From the NCBI GenBank assembly GCA_964521105.1, contig CAZFPO010000043.1, forward strand, positions 1 to 20,697: 20,697 nucleotides of DNA. The letters are read 5' to 3'. This stretch comes from JAQUGA01 sp964521105. GTDB taxonomy: Bacteria > Bacteroidota > Bacteroidia > Bacteroidales > WCHB1-69. The position numbers were made by a program, and so were the translations under genes. The notes under the pieces are model-generated. The model was not told where the DNA came from, searched no databases, and was given only the letters and a program-made list of their open reading frames with translations. Positions 1-8,457 of this stretch are shown piece by piece (position 1 is the stretch's first letter; each line of letters begins with the position of its first letter).

Positions 1-20
1 TTTTGTTACAAATTTATACT

Positions 21-2102
21 TTATTTAACTGTCCTAATTTTGGGGAGTATTATACAGCTTCCGCTAACTACTTTCTTTTCGGGTTTTACAAACGAAAGTT
101 CACCGTTGGCGTTTTCTGCCATTAAAATCATGCCTTGCGACAAAATTCCTTTAATTTCGCGTGGTGCAAGATTTACAATCATACACACTTGTGTTCCAAT
201 GATGTTTTCGGGCTCGTAATATTCGGCAATGCCCGAAACAACAGTTCGTTTGTCAATACCAGTATCGATGGTTAATTTGAGCAATTTCTTTGTTTTTGCC
301 ACTTTCTCGGCTTCGATGATGGTGCCAATTCTGAAATCTATCGCTGCAAAATCGTCAAAATTTACATTTGGTTTTTGAGGTTCAGCAACCGTCTGAGATA
401 ATTGATTATCTATTTTAGTTTTATTCAGTTTTTCAATTTGTTTTTCAATAACTTCATCTTCAATTCGTTCAAACAAAAATGCTGGTATGTCTATAACATG
501 TCCTGATTTAAGCAAATCACAATTGCCAGCTTCTTTCCAGTTTAGTTTTTCGAGTTTTAGCAAATCATGCAAACGTTTGGACGTAAATGGTAAAAATGGC
601 TCACATAAAACCGCTAAATTAGCAGAAATCTGCAAAGCGATATTCAACACAGTTTGAACTCTAGTTTCATCGGTTTTAATTATTTTCCATGGCTCGGTTT
701 CGGTGAGATATTTATTGCCCAAGCGAGCCAAATTCATTAATTCGGAACAAGCTTCGCGGAATCGGTAAAGTTCGATACTGCGACCGATTCTTTCTGGAAA
801 TTTTGCAATTTCATCGATAGTTTCTTGGTCGAGTTGAGTTAATTCATTTCGTTGAGGCACTACACTATTGAAATATTTTTGAGTTAAAACCATCGTTCTG
901 TTCACAAAATTTCCAAAAATGGCTAATAATTCACTGTTGTTTTTTGCCTGAAAATCTTTCCATGTAAAATCGTTGTCCTTGGTTTCGGGAGCATTGGCAC
1001 ATAAGGTATAACGCAACACATCCTGTTTTCCAGGAAAATCTTCCAAATATTCATGCAACCACACAGCCCAGTTTCGAGAGGTAGAAATTTTATCTCCTTC
1101 CAAATTCAAAAACTCGTTGGCAGGAACATTTTCGGGCAGAATAAACGATCCTTCGGCATGTAACATCGCTGGAAAAATGATGCAATGAAAAACAATATTG
1201 TCTTTCCCAATAAAATGAACCAATTTAGTTTCAGGATTTTTCCACCACTCTTCCCATTGGATGCCTTTTTCGCTTGCCCATTCTTTAGTGGCTGAAATAT
1301 ATCCAATAGGAGCATCAAACCAAACATACAATACTTTCCCTTCGGCTCCTTCAATTGGTACTTTCACGCCCCAGTCTAAATCACGGGTAACGGCACGGGC
1401 TTGCAAACCTTGGTCAATCCACGATTTACATTGACCATAAACGTTTGGTTTCCAGTCTTCTTTGTGTTGTTCGATAATCCATTTACGCAACCAAGGTTCA
1501 TATTTATCCAAAGGTAAAAACCAATGTTTGGTATCTTTCATCACTGGAATACTTCCACTGAATGTCGATTTTGGATTGATTAAATCGGTTGCGTTCAAGG
1601 TTGTTCCGCAGGCTTCGCATTGATCGCCGTAAGCTTTTTCGTTGCCACAATGCGGACAAGTTCCAGTTATATAACGGTCGGCTAAAAACTGTTGAGCTTC
1701 CTCATCGAAAAACTGAGGTGTTGTTTTTACGATAAAATCGTTATTGTCGTATAATTTTTTAAAAAAATCGGAAGCAGTTTCATGATGCACCGGATTGGAA
1801 GTTCGAGAATAAATATCGAACGAAACGCCAAACTCTTCAAACGATTTTTTAATAATTCCATGATATTTATCTACCACTTGCTGAGGCGTAATTCCCTCTT
1901 TGCGGGCTTTGATGGTAATTGGCACACCATGTTCGTCGGAGCCTCCAATAAACACGACATTTTCGTTCATCATGCGCAGGTAACGGGCATAAATATCCGC
2001 GGGGACATAAACTCCAGCTAAGTGTCCAACATGAATTGGTCCGTTTGCGTAGGGCAAAGCGGATGTAATGGTGTATCGTTTTCTCGTTTCGGTGTAAGCC
2101 AT
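21..2102 (-). CDS. metG: Methionine--tRNA ligase with C-terminal tRNA-binding domain
   Basis: Cytosolic class Ia aminoacyl-tRNA synthetase that charges tRNA-Met with methionine for initiation and elongation. The 693-residue product shows the HIGH-type signature HVGH at residues 24-27, the KMSKS-type loop KISTS at 338-342, and a Cys4 zinc knuckle (C149, C152, C162, C165) in the connective region. The last roughly 100 residues form a Trbp111/EMAP-II-like OB-fold tRNA-binding domain, beginning near FDDFAAIDFRIG, which in this family supports dimerisation and tRNA binding. The length fits the long MetG form with that appended domain. The start at 2102 sits 26 nt downstream of a TAnnTTTG box, with no upstream in-frame alternative. 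It is followed by the window edge, so its terminator is not visible. It is monocistronic as far as can be seen; the upstream unit ends 260 nt away on the same strand. Confidence 0.98.
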   Translation of the reverse strand: MAYTETRKRYTITSALPYANGPIHVGHLAGVYVPADIYARYLRMMNENVVFIGGSDEHGVPITIKARKEGITPQQVVDKYHGIIKKSFEEFGVSFDIYSRTSNPVHHETASDFFKKLYDNNDFIVKTTPQFFDEEAQQFLADRYITGTCPHCGNEKAYGDQCEACGTTLNATDLINPKSTFSGSIPVMKDTKHWFLPLDKYEPWLRKWIIEQHKEDWKPNVYGQCKSWIDQGLQARAVTRDLDWGVKVPIEGAEGKVLYVWFDAPIGYISATKEWASEKGIQWEEWWKNPETKLVHFIGKDNIVFHCIIFPAMLHAEGSFILPENVPANEFLNLEGDKISTSRNWAVWLHEYLEDFPGKQDVLRYTLCANAPETKDNDFTWKDFQAKNNSELLAIFGNFVNRTMVLTQKYFNSVVPQRNELTQLDQETIDEIAKFPERIGRSIELYRFREACSELMNLARLGNKYLTETEPWKIIKTDETRVQTVLNIALQISANLAVLCEPFLPFTSKRLHDLLKLEKLNWKEAGNCDLLKSGHVIDIPAFLFERIEDEVIEKQIEKLNKTKIDNQLSQTVAEPQKPNVNFDDFAAIDFRIGTIIEAEKVAKTKKLLKLTIDTGIDKRTVVSGIAEYYEPENIIGTQVCMIVNLAPREIKGILSQGMILMAENANGELSFVKPEKKVVSGSCIILPKIRTVK

Positions 2103-2128
2103 AATAATTTGAGTTTTATTTTGAAGTG

Positions 2129-2136
2129 CAAAGGTA
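2129..2136 (-). promoter_or_regulatory. Predicted metG -7 promoter box (TAnnTTTG)
   Basis: The minus strand reads TACCTTTG, an exact match to the Bacteroidota sigma-ABfr -7 consensus TAnnTTTG, 26 nt upstream of the metG start. A T-rich stretch about 20 nt further upstream could serve as the weak -33 TTTG element. Confidence 0.5.
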
Positions 2137-2246
2137 GAGAAAATTGATTAAAAAATGGAAGAAGGATTTTGTGGATTATTAAGATTTTAAGTTACAGAAA
2201 AATATGTGAAAACAAACTGCATATTCATTTTCGACATTCGATTAAA

Positions 2247-2264
2247 ACCATGTTTATACATGGT
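2247..2264 (-). terminator. Possible weak terminator hairpin after the 2366-5822 unit
   Basis: A perfect 7-bp inverted repeat, ACCATGT / ACATGGT with a 4-nt loop, lies about 100 nt downstream of the last gene of the VWA unit. On the minus strand it is followed by TTTTAAT. The stem is short and not GC-rich, so termination is only a possibility. Confidence 0.3.
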
Positions 2265-2365
2265 GAAAAATAATTAACTAAAAGTGATTTATCATTCTAA
2301 AAAAACATTAGGACTTCAACATGAGTATCATGAGTGATAAACTAAAAATAAATCTTTGAATTACA

Positions 2366-2977
2366 TTATATTGAATTATACTCAATGTGATTTCTATCAT
2401 CTAAAAGAATATGAGGACTTTGCATTGATTGCACTAATAATGATTTTAAATAAGAATGAACTTCAACAAATAAAGCTATTTTTTCTTTATGTTCATTTAA
2501 CGGAATATTACGTTTTTTAAATCCATAATTGTTATAATTAACATATTTTAAATTTATTGTTTTAACTTGGTGTAAATTGAATTTTCTGCTATAATTAATA
2601 TCTAATGAAGAGTGAGCTAGTATATTTCTATATTTAATTAAGTTCTCAATTTTTTTGAAAGTTGAAGGTGCTTTTTTGTCAATAAATTTGAAATTTGAAA
2701 TAATTACTTTAAAATCATTATACTTACTTTTTAAAGTGATTGCCTCATAACTTTTATTTGATAAAGTTGGTTTATTCTTAGCCAGAATCAACATATGAGT
2801 TGATATAAATTCATCAAATAAGACTTCAATTAGGGTCATATTATGCATTGTTTCGGATACAATTTTTGCATATAATTTCCATCGTAATGAATCATACTCT
2901 TTTAACTTTAAATGTTCATTATATTGCTCATCCGAAAAATCTAACAACTCTTTTATGTATCTTTTTTCATCCATCAC
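2366..2977 (-). CDS. Hypothetical protein with HEPN-like RxxxxH motif
   Basis: A 203-residue, mostly alpha-helical soluble protein without signal peptide or membrane segment. Residues 115-123 read KYRNILAHS, which contains R117-N118-x3-H122. This matches the R-(polar)-x3-H motif of HEPN domains, a superfamily that includes ribonuclease toxins, abortive-infection proteins and many non-catalytic structural members. The motif alone does not prove RNase activity, since related RNxLAH phrases also occur in inactive helical-bundle proteins. The gene lies 49 nt downstream of the TPR membrane protein on the same strand, so it is probably the last gene of the VWA unit. Codon use is as AT-rich as its neighbours. 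I do not recognise a specific family. Confidence 0.7.
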   Translation of the reverse strand: MMDEKRYIKELLDFSDEQYNEHLKLKEYDSLRWKLYAKIVSETMHNMTLIEVLFDEFISTHMLILAKNKPTLSNKSYEAITLKSKYNDFKVIISNFKFIDKKAPSTFKKIENLIKYRNILAHSSLDINYSRKFNLHQVKTINLKYVNYNNYGFKKRNIPLNEHKEKIALFVEVHSYLKSLLVQSMQSPHILLDDRNHIEYNSI

Positions 2978-3026
2978 ACATCAAATTAAATTAACGGTTT
3001 TTATTTTTAAATTAACACCTGAAAAA

Positions 3027-4496
3027 TTATTCAATATAAATAAAGTTATTAAAAATGCCTAAATATTTTGAGCTAGAATTTCTTGATTCTCTATTTGAGC
3101 TAGAGTTGTAACTATAAATTGAAAAAAACAGATAATTATTCTTCCTACCCCAACTTGGATTTTCATATTCATACCGAGATTGCTTAGTATTAAACCCTCT
3201 TGACCTAATGTAATCAGTAAATCTTTCATTCGATGGATTTAAAAGGATCATCAACAACAAAAACATCCCCAAACCTATTAAAACTTTCTTTTTAAGATTA
3301 AGTGGATTCAATTTAAAATAAGACAATAAATTTATTTCACTATTAGTTTTTGCTTCATTTATAGCTAATTTTTCATCTTCATGCTTTATTTTTGCTTCAT
3401 TACTACTTAAATCATTTTTCGATGTTGAATTATTTAAAATATTTATGGTGTTTTGCAAACGTTGAATTTCCAAATCTATTTCTTTAATTGCCTCAATTCG
3501 TTTTGACTTTTCATTTAAATCCTTTAATTTTTCAGATAACAAATCGCTTTTTTCTTTATTATAAATTTCAATGCTATCTTGGAGCTCAGCTATCGAATTT
3601 TCTCCAAAAACTTTAAAAATTTCATTTGCTAACATTTCACTTGACATTAACTTAAAATCAGGCTTCCCATCCGAGGTCAATGGGATTTGGTTTTTTACAT
3701 CATTCATATCACTTTCATTTTTATCATTTATAGTGTTGGTTTCCAAATCAATTTTATTATCCAAACTACTTTCAATCGTTATATCTGTTGAAAATTCTTC
3801 GATTGACATTTCAGAAGTACTGTCATTATAGCTTTTAATATCGGTATTTCTGTCTGGAAAATTTCTTTTTAAATTACATTCATTTAATAATTCGTACGCT
3901 TTGTCTTTACCTAATTCTCCAGCCTTGTTCAAATCAATTTCAGCACCATCAATATCCTCAATAATTAGCTTAATTTTCGCTCTTTCAAAATATAAATTTG
4001 CATCATTAAATTTTATTTCAATTGCCTTATCATAATCTAAAACAGCCTCATTGTATAATCCAATCAACTCTTTTACTTGAGCTCTTCCAGTTAAGGCTTT
4101 TACATTTGAAGGATTAGTTTTAATTATTTGATTGTACTTTTCAATTGCTTCTTCAAATTCATCTTTATTAATTAATTCTTTAGCGGAAGATAATAATTTC
4201 TTTTCGTTATATATATCCTCTTTATAATTTAAAAAAGGAAGAATTAATAAAGGATACATAGGGAAGAACAAACTTAACAATACCCATATAGTAGTATTTC
4301 TATTTAAAGATTTAGATAGCTGATTACTAATTATCGCAGATGTTATTCTTACTAAAATTGAATAAAAAATAAAAAACGCAATATCCAATTCATAATAATC
4401 AAAATTGATTGGATATATACGATTGTATATGAAAAACACTAACATGCCAAATCCAAACAAAAACGATATTCTCCTTAATTTTTTTTCTGTTTCCAT
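3027..4496 (-). CDS. Membrane-anchored TPR / coiled-coil protein with C-terminal DUF4359-like tail
   Basis: 489 residues with a modular layout. Three hydrophobic segments occupy roughly residues 8-90. Three TPR-like repeats follow (about 97-205; for example DEFEEAIEKYNQIIKTNPSN), then an acidic Ser/Asn/Asp-rich linker. Next comes a charged coiled coil (about 300-355, EKSDLLSEKLKDLNEK onward) and a further transmembrane helix near 403-420 (VLIGLGMFLLLMILL). The final 65 residues begin NPSNERFTDYI, contain RKNNYLFFSIYSYN and end YLGIFNNFIYIE. That pattern resembles the small DUF4359-type domains seen after a single membrane helix. The TPR and coiled coil suggest a protein-interaction scaffold at the inner membrane. 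It starts 5 nt after the stop of the exported-protein gene, so translational coupling is likely. Function is unknown; the DUF4359 resemblance is from memory of the pattern only. Confidence 0.75.
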   Translation of the reverse strand: METEKKLRRISFLFGFGMLVFFIYNRIYPINFDYYELDIAFFIFYSILVRITSAIISNQLSKSLNRNTTIWVLLSLFFPMYPLLILPFLNYKEDIYNEKKLLSSAKELINKDEFEEAIEKYNQIIKTNPSNVKALTGRAQVKELIGLYNEAVLDYDKAIEIKFNDANLYFERAKIKLIIEDIDGAEIDLNKAGELGKDKAYELLNECNLKRNFPDRNTDIKSYNDSTSEMSIEEFSTDITIESSLDNKIDLETNTINDKNESDMNDVKNQIPLTSDGKPDFKLMSSEMLANEIFKVFGENSIAELQDSIEIYNKEKSDLLSEKLKDLNEKSKRIEAIKEIDLEIQRLQNTINILNNSTSKNDLSSNEAKIKHEDEKLAINEAKTNSEINLLSYFKLNPLNLKKKVLIGLGMFLLLMILLNPSNERFTDYIRSRGFNTKQSRYEYENPSWGRKNNYLFFSIYSYNSSSNRESRNSSSKYLGIFNNFIYIE

Positions 4497-4501
4497 GATT
4501 T

Positions 4502-5197
4502 TTATTTTCTTGTTTTAAAATCAAAAGTATTTATAATTTTACTAAAATCAGATTCCCATATATCTCTTTCAATCAACCTGTAACTAATAATAATTTCTAC
4601 AATTTCATCATAATTAAAAAAATTGTATTGCTCAACATATACCTCAGGATTATCATTCATTTTCCTTATAAATGAAACTTTGATGTAGGTCAAACCATTT
4701 ATATTACCAAATTCTACAGGATTCCATTTAATTAATTTTACATCCATTGCAGGCATCTCAGAAACAGTTTTTTCTTTAATTCCTTTGTCAATTTCATTTT
4801 TCTTTTTTTGTGTAAAATTAAAAACATGATTATATTTATTATAGTCTCCTTTTTGCCCTTTTTGATAATTAATAATAATTCTAGAATATCGAGGGTTTGC
4901 TTCCTTTTTAAAACTATTCATTACATTGGGTTGAAATACTATTTGAGGCTTGTCAAATTTAATTTTCAATATATTATTATAAAATAAATAAAGAGAATCA
5001 TATAATTGACTTATCATCGAATCTTTATCTCTTAATTCCATAGTTGGAGGAATCGCAATTTGCCCAACATCTTCAATTTCATAAAATGTCCAATCTGATT
5101 TAGATTTCAATGAGTCTTGAAGTTCTGTAGTTTGTCCAATACAAAAAACAACTTTCAATAATATTGCAACAGTAAAAATAGTTTTTTTAATCATCAT
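4502..5197 (-). CDS. Exported hypothetical protein
   Basis: 231 residues. The N-terminus MMIKKTIFTVAILLKVVFCIG is a plausible Sec signal peptide with cleavage before QTTEL; the cysteine lacks a convincing lipobox, so a lipoprotein is less likely. The mature part alternates predicted beta strands with charged helices and ends in a pattern (Y-N-F-F-N-Y-D-E, then I-I-I-S-Y-R, then W-x2-D-F-x-K-I-I-x-T-F-x-F). This is reminiscent of Mog1/PsbP-fold lipoproteins that carry a closing strand-helix-strand, but that is a fold guess only. Its first 11 nt overlap the end of the VWA gene, and the TPR membrane gene begins 5 nt after its stop, so all three are almost certainly co-transcribed. No family is recognised with confidence. 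Confidence 0.75.
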   Translation of the reverse strand: MMIKKTIFTVAILLKVVFCIGQTTELQDSLKSKSDWTFYEIEDVGQIAIPPTMELRDKDSMISQLYDSLYLFYNNILKIKFDKPQIVFQPNVMNSFKKEANPRYSRIIINYQKGQKGDYNKYNHVFNFTQKKKNEIDKGIKEKTVSEMPAMDVKLIKWNPVEFGNINGLTYIKVSFIRKMNDNPEVYVEQYNFFNYDEIVEIIISYRLIERDIWESDFSKIINTFDFKTRK

Positions 5198-5822
5198 TTA
5201 TATCCTTTATAAGTTCTTTTACTTCACCATCCATTTTTTCAAATGGCGATATCGAAAATCTGACACAACTATTAGATATTTTATCAAAATCGGCAACAAT
5301 ATTGTCTTTTTTTGATTTTGCTCTGTTTTTTAAATCCAAAACACTTGCATCGGTAAAATCGTTTATTCCAACTCCCATATATATAAAATTCCATTGCAAC
5401 AATCTTTCATGTGTAGAAATTAACGATTTTACAGTTTGTGAAGTGTATTCTTTGGATGCATTTTCTTGTCCATCGGTGATAATAACCATTAAAACATTTT
5501 CCGATTTTTGTTTACTTTTAGTAGCGGATAATTTATTGCCGGTTTCAATAATCGCGGTTCCAATTGCATCATACAAGGCGGTAAATCCATTAGGAATGTA
5601 ATCCTTTTTTGTAATGGATTCAATTTCATTTATTGGAACATCCAAATAAACCAAACTTACATCAGAATTAAATTTATAAAGCGATACCGAAACAATACCA
5701 ACATTTTCATTTTTTTGTCGTTCAATAAATCCATTAAAACCACCAATAACATCTTGTTCACTTCCTTGCATTGATCCACTTTCATCAATAATAAAGACAA
5801 TTTTCAAATTTTTCTGTTTCAT
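5187..5822 (-). CDS. von Willebrand factor A (VWA) domain protein, MIDAS intact
   Basis: A 211-residue stand-alone VWA domain with no signal peptide or membrane helix, so cytosolic. The complete metal-ion-dependent adhesion site is visible: D13-E-S15-G-S17 near the N-terminus, T80 in GFTALYDA, and D116 in IITDGQEN. Such domains bind partners through a Mg2+ ion and occur in TerY-like, chelatase-like and several defence-associated modules; nothing here picks out one of these. It is the first gene of a tight unit (overlap of 11 nt with the next gene). A TATATTTG promoter box lies about 24 nt upstream of the start. A function in sensing or assembling the downstream membrane components is inference. 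Confidence 0.88.
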   Translation of the reverse strand: MKQKNLKIVFIIDESGSMQGSEQDVIGGFNGFIERQKNENVGIVSVSLYKFNSDVSLVYLDVPINEIESITKKDYIPNGFTALYDAIGTAIIETGNKLSATKSKQKSENVLMVIITDGQENASKEYTSQTVKSLISTHERLLQWNFIYMGVGINDFTDASVLDLKNRAKSKKDNIVADFDKISNSCVRFSISPFEKMDGEVKELIKDINDD

Positions 5823-5845
5823 TTTTTTCTTTTTAAAATTATCTC

Positions 5846-5853
5846 CAAATATA
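5846..5853 (-). promoter_or_regulatory. Predicted promoter -7 box for the VWA unit
   Basis: Minus strand TATATTTG, an exact TAnnTTTG match, 24 nt upstream of the VWA start codon. A TTTT run about 17-20 nt further upstream is a weak -33 candidate. It would drive the four genes down to 2366. Confidence 0.45.
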
Positions 5854-5903
5854 ATTCGGAATATGACAGAAAAGCGGTTTTCACAAGCCTTGCAAAGGTT
5901 ATA

Positions 5904-6932
5904 TTATTGGTATTCAATGAGATTACGGTCGAGTGTGATTTTTTTAGGACATCCTTTTTTCCCTACGATATAATAATTTTTCGCAATATCTTGCGTTAAA
6001 CATGTTAAAAAAGCAGCACGAATACGAGATACTTTTTCATTAATTGAATTGCTCAAGGGATTGGTTAATTCACGAATGCTTTCCATTGCTTTATCAACAT
6101 CAGCTCTGTTTGTCAAATTACGGTATATAGACAATAATTCATCGTGAAAATCTGACAAACATTTAAATGGAATACCCTCTGGATGATTGAGATATAATAT
6201 AAATATTGATTTTTCGAGAGGCGACATTGTTATCAATTTCATATTGTAATCTTTTAAAAAAAGCTTATAGTCTTCAGTAATCAACAACCTGCTGATTTTA
6301 AATGAATTTGCATTTATTTTATCGATTATTCTGCTAATTACCATCAAAGCTCCTTTTTCATGTAGTTTTTCAATATTTCTGAGAATATCGGCTTCAATGA
6401 TTTCTTCATCGTACTCTAAATCTAAATCGTCAGAATCTCCAATAAAATAAGATTTACAGGGACTTATGCTAAACATTGCACAAAATTCACTATCATTGTT
6501 TTCTTGTTTTTCTTTTAACTTATCTAAAAAACTCAGAATTTGATTAGACAGTAAATCGTTTAAATTGAAATTACAAAATTCATCAAATTCATTATAAGAA
6601 TAATTTTTAATTGATAGAAGTCCACAATTTAAATCTTCGAGATTATATTTTTGAAAAATTTCTGTGTAAAGATTTGCGATAAACTCACTTTTATTATTAA
6701 TCTCTAGATTTGGATGATTATAATTTAAGATATTCCTATAACCCTGACTGTCTAGTAAACGTGGCAGATAAATAAAATTTATCCTTTGTTTTCGGAATAC
6801 CTCAATAATTTCTAAAAAATTCTGCTGAATAAATTCATTTACCTGTTTATTAAACGAACGTTCAACATAAAACACACTCTGATAATAACCGGGATTAAAA
6901 AAACTAATATTAGCTGCTGCTATTGTGTCCAT
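5904..6932 (-). CDS. Hypothetical protein, possible winged-helix regulator
   Basis: 342 residues from the ATG at 6932 (MDTIAAANISFFNPGYYQ). A longer frame to 7010 exists, but that start lies upstream of the predicted -7 box and the extra residues look untranslated. The body is helical with two tyrosine/phenylalanine-rich stretches near the N-terminus. The last 65 residues include LSNSINEKVSRIRAAF and YYIVGKKGCPKKITLDRN. This resembles the recognition helix and wing of OmpR-type winged-helix DNA-binding domains as seen in uncharacterised Bacteroidota proteins. No receiver domain is visible. The gene stands alone between the VWA unit and the divergent LD-carboxypeptidase, and a perfect 32-bp palindrome covers its predicted transcription start, which would suit autoregulation. 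The regulator assignment is inference. Confidence 0.7.
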   Translation of the reverse strand: MDTIAAANISFFNPGYYQSVFYVERSFNKQVNEFIQQNFLEIIEVFRKQRINFIYLPRLLDSQGYRNILNYNHPNLEINNKSEFIANLYTEIFQKYNLEDLNCGLLSIKNYSYNEFDEFCNFNLNDLLSNQILSFLDKLKEKQENNDSEFCAMFSISPCKSYFIGDSDDLDLEYDEEIIEADILRNIEKLHEKGALMVISRIIDKINANSFKISRLLITEDYKLFLKDYNMKLITMSPLEKSIFILYLNHPEGIPFKCLSDFHDELLSIYRNLTNRADVDKAMESIRELTNPLSNSINEKVSRIRAAFLTCLTQDIAKNYYIVGKKGCPKKITLDRNLIEYQ

Positions 6933-6962
6933 GAAAAATAAATAAATTTTAAAAACTATTGG

Positions 6963-6994
6963 TTTATTATGAAAATTTGAATTTTCATAATAAA
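6963..6994. repeat. Perfect 15-bp inverted repeat, candidate operator
   Basis: Arms TTTATTATGAAAATT and AATTTTCATAATAAA are exact reverse complements separated by the dinucleotide TG. The palindrome lies 30 nt upstream of the start of the 5904-6932 gene and begins 2 nt from the -7 box, so it spans the expected transcription start. It could be an operator in DNA or a 5'-end hairpin in the mRNA. Confidence 0.8.
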
Positions 6995-6996
6995 CG

Positions 6997-7004
6997 CAAA
7001 TATA
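6997..7004 (-). promoter_or_regulatory. Predicted -7 box for the 5904-6932 gene
   Basis: Minus strand TATATTTG, matching TAnnTTTG. A GTTTTTT run about 19 nt upstream fits the -33 element. The resulting start of transcription would fall at about 6990, inside the palindrome. Confidence 0.5.
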
Positions 7005-7010
7005 TAACAT

Positions 7011-7517
7011 CGCAATTGAAAAAACAATAAAAGATTAAATAAATTAATGAATTATGTTGTTTGAAAAAAAATCATTCTAACCTTATATTTGTTCTAATTT
7101 GATTTTTTCTTCGTTCATTTTTCCTTATTTTGCGATGCTTTCCTTGAGTCATCTACCAATTTTATTTTAAGTATTTTAAAAACTTTAGATTGATTTTAAT
7201 TATTTTTCATGTATACTTAAAACTTTTGGCTAACAACAAACAATAATGTAAATTTATTTATTTTGAAAAATATCATTACTGACCGACTAAAATAAAAATA
7301 TATACTATTTCATTGATTAACTAATTGTTACTGATAATAAAAAATTAACAGGGTGTTTTTTTGAAGATTTTCACCAATTTATTTGCCTCGATTCTGAAGG
7401 ATGTAAATTGTTGAAAATCAATTCTTCCTATAGGACTGAGGCAAAAATTGATGGAAACAATTTACACAAACAGGAAAGTTCTATATTTAGTCGGTTAGTT
7501 GTGTTTGAAAATATCAC
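7011..7517. other. Non-coding AT-rich intergenic region
   Basis: About 500 nt between two divergent genes. Apart from the promoter boxes at either end, I see no coding frame with plausible composition, no hairpin with a U-tract and no repeat. An in-frame TTG at 7408 opens a 44-codon upstream extension of the next gene, but it precedes that gene's promoter box. Confidence 0.5.
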
Positions 7518-7525
7518 TACTTTTG
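7518..7525 (+). promoter_or_regulatory. Predicted -7 box for the LD-carboxypeptidase gene
   Basis: TACTTTTG matches TAnnTTTG and ends 14 nt before the ATG at 7540. This predicts a very short leader and rules against the upstream TTG start. Confidence 0.45.
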
Positions 7526-7539
7526 AAAAAAATCTGAAT

Positions 7540-8457
7540 ATGACCAACGAAACATATTTCCGTCAACCGGAGTTTTTAAAAACTGGCGATACCATCGGCA
7601 TCATTTCTACTGCACGAAAAATAAGCAAGGAAGAAATTCTGCCTGCTGTAACTTTTTTTGAAAAACAGGGATTTAAAGTAATTTTTGGAACAAATTTATT
7701 TTGCGAAGACCGCCAATTTTCGGGAACGGATGAACAAAGAGCTTCGGATTTACAGGAAATGTTCGATAATTTGGAAGTAAAAGCGGTGGTTTGTGCCCGT
7801 GGTGGCTATGGAACAGTGCGAATTATCGACAAACTTGATTTTAGCAATTTCATTCAAAATCCGAAATGGATTTGTGGCTATAGCGATGTTACCGTGTTGC
7901 ATTCACACATTCATAATTTGGGAATAGAAACCTTGCATTCTACCATGCCTCTTAACTTTCCAAAAGATGGTTCGGTGAATGAATCGATGAAAAGTTTAAT
8001 TAGAGCACTAAAAGGTGAAAAACTTTCGTGCACAATAACACCTCACAAATTTAATAGAATTGGAAAATCAAGTGGAATAATCTGTGGCGGAAATCTCTCT
8101 ATTTTATATAGTTTAAATGGCACTCCTTCGGACATTAAAACCGGTGGAAAAATTTTGTTTATCGAAGATTTGGATGAATATTTATATCACATCGACCGCA
8201 TGATGATGAATTTAAAACGTTCGGGTAAACTTGCCCATTTAGCAGGTTTAATTGTCGGTGGAATGAGTGATATGAACGATAACACCATTCCTTTTGGTAA
8301 AACTGCCGAAGAAATTGTTTATGAAGCAGTGGCAGAATATAACTATCCAGTTTGTTTTGGGTTTCCAGCTGGTCATATTGCCGAAAATTACGCACTTAAG
8401 TTTGGTGAAATTCTTAAACTTTCTATTCAAGAGGATAAAAGCGAAATAATTTTTTGA
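7540..8457 (+). CDS. LD-carboxypeptidase, peptidase family S66
   Basis: 305 residues from the ATG at 7540, the usual length for S66 (LdcA/MccF-type) enzymes. These serine peptidases cleave the L-Lys/mDAP-D-Ala bond of tetrapeptides during murein recycling, or detoxify peptide-nucleotide antibiotics (MccF branch). The Ser-Glu-His set is visible: S115 in GYSDVT, E209 in FIEDLDEYLYHIDRM, and H279 in GFPAGHIAEN. The N-terminal GDTIGIISTARKIS strand-loop and the CARGGYGTVRIID segment are also typical. There is no signal peptide, so it is cytosolic as for LdcA. The start was chosen over TTG 7408 because homology begins at about residue 8 of the shorter form and a promoter box lies immediately upstream. 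It is monocistronic; the neighbours are on the other strand. Confidence 0.93.
   Translation: MTNETYFRQPEFLKTGDTIGIISTARKISKEEILPAVTFFEKQGFKVIFGTNLFCEDRQFSGTDEQRASDLQEMFDNLEVKAVVCARGGYGTVRIIDKLDFSNFIQNPKWICGYSDVTVLHSHIHNLGIETLHSTMPLNFPKDGSVNESMKSLIRALKGEKLSCTITPHKFNRIGKSSGIICGGNLSILYSLNGTPSDIKTGGKILFIEDLDEYLYHIDRMMMNLKRSGKLAHLAGLIVGGMSDMNDNTIPFGKTAEEIVYEAVAEYNYPVCFGFPAGHIAENYALKFGEILKLSIQEDKSEIIF

Noticed and set aside
6933..7010. 26-codon N-terminal extension of the 5904-6932 gene
   Set aside because: It includes the palindrome and starts upstream of the predicted -7 box, so the mRNA would not contain that start codon.
7408..7539. TTG-initiated extension of the LD-carboxypeptidase
   Set aside because: The extra 44 residues do not resemble the family, and a promoter box at 7518-7525 lies inside the stretch.
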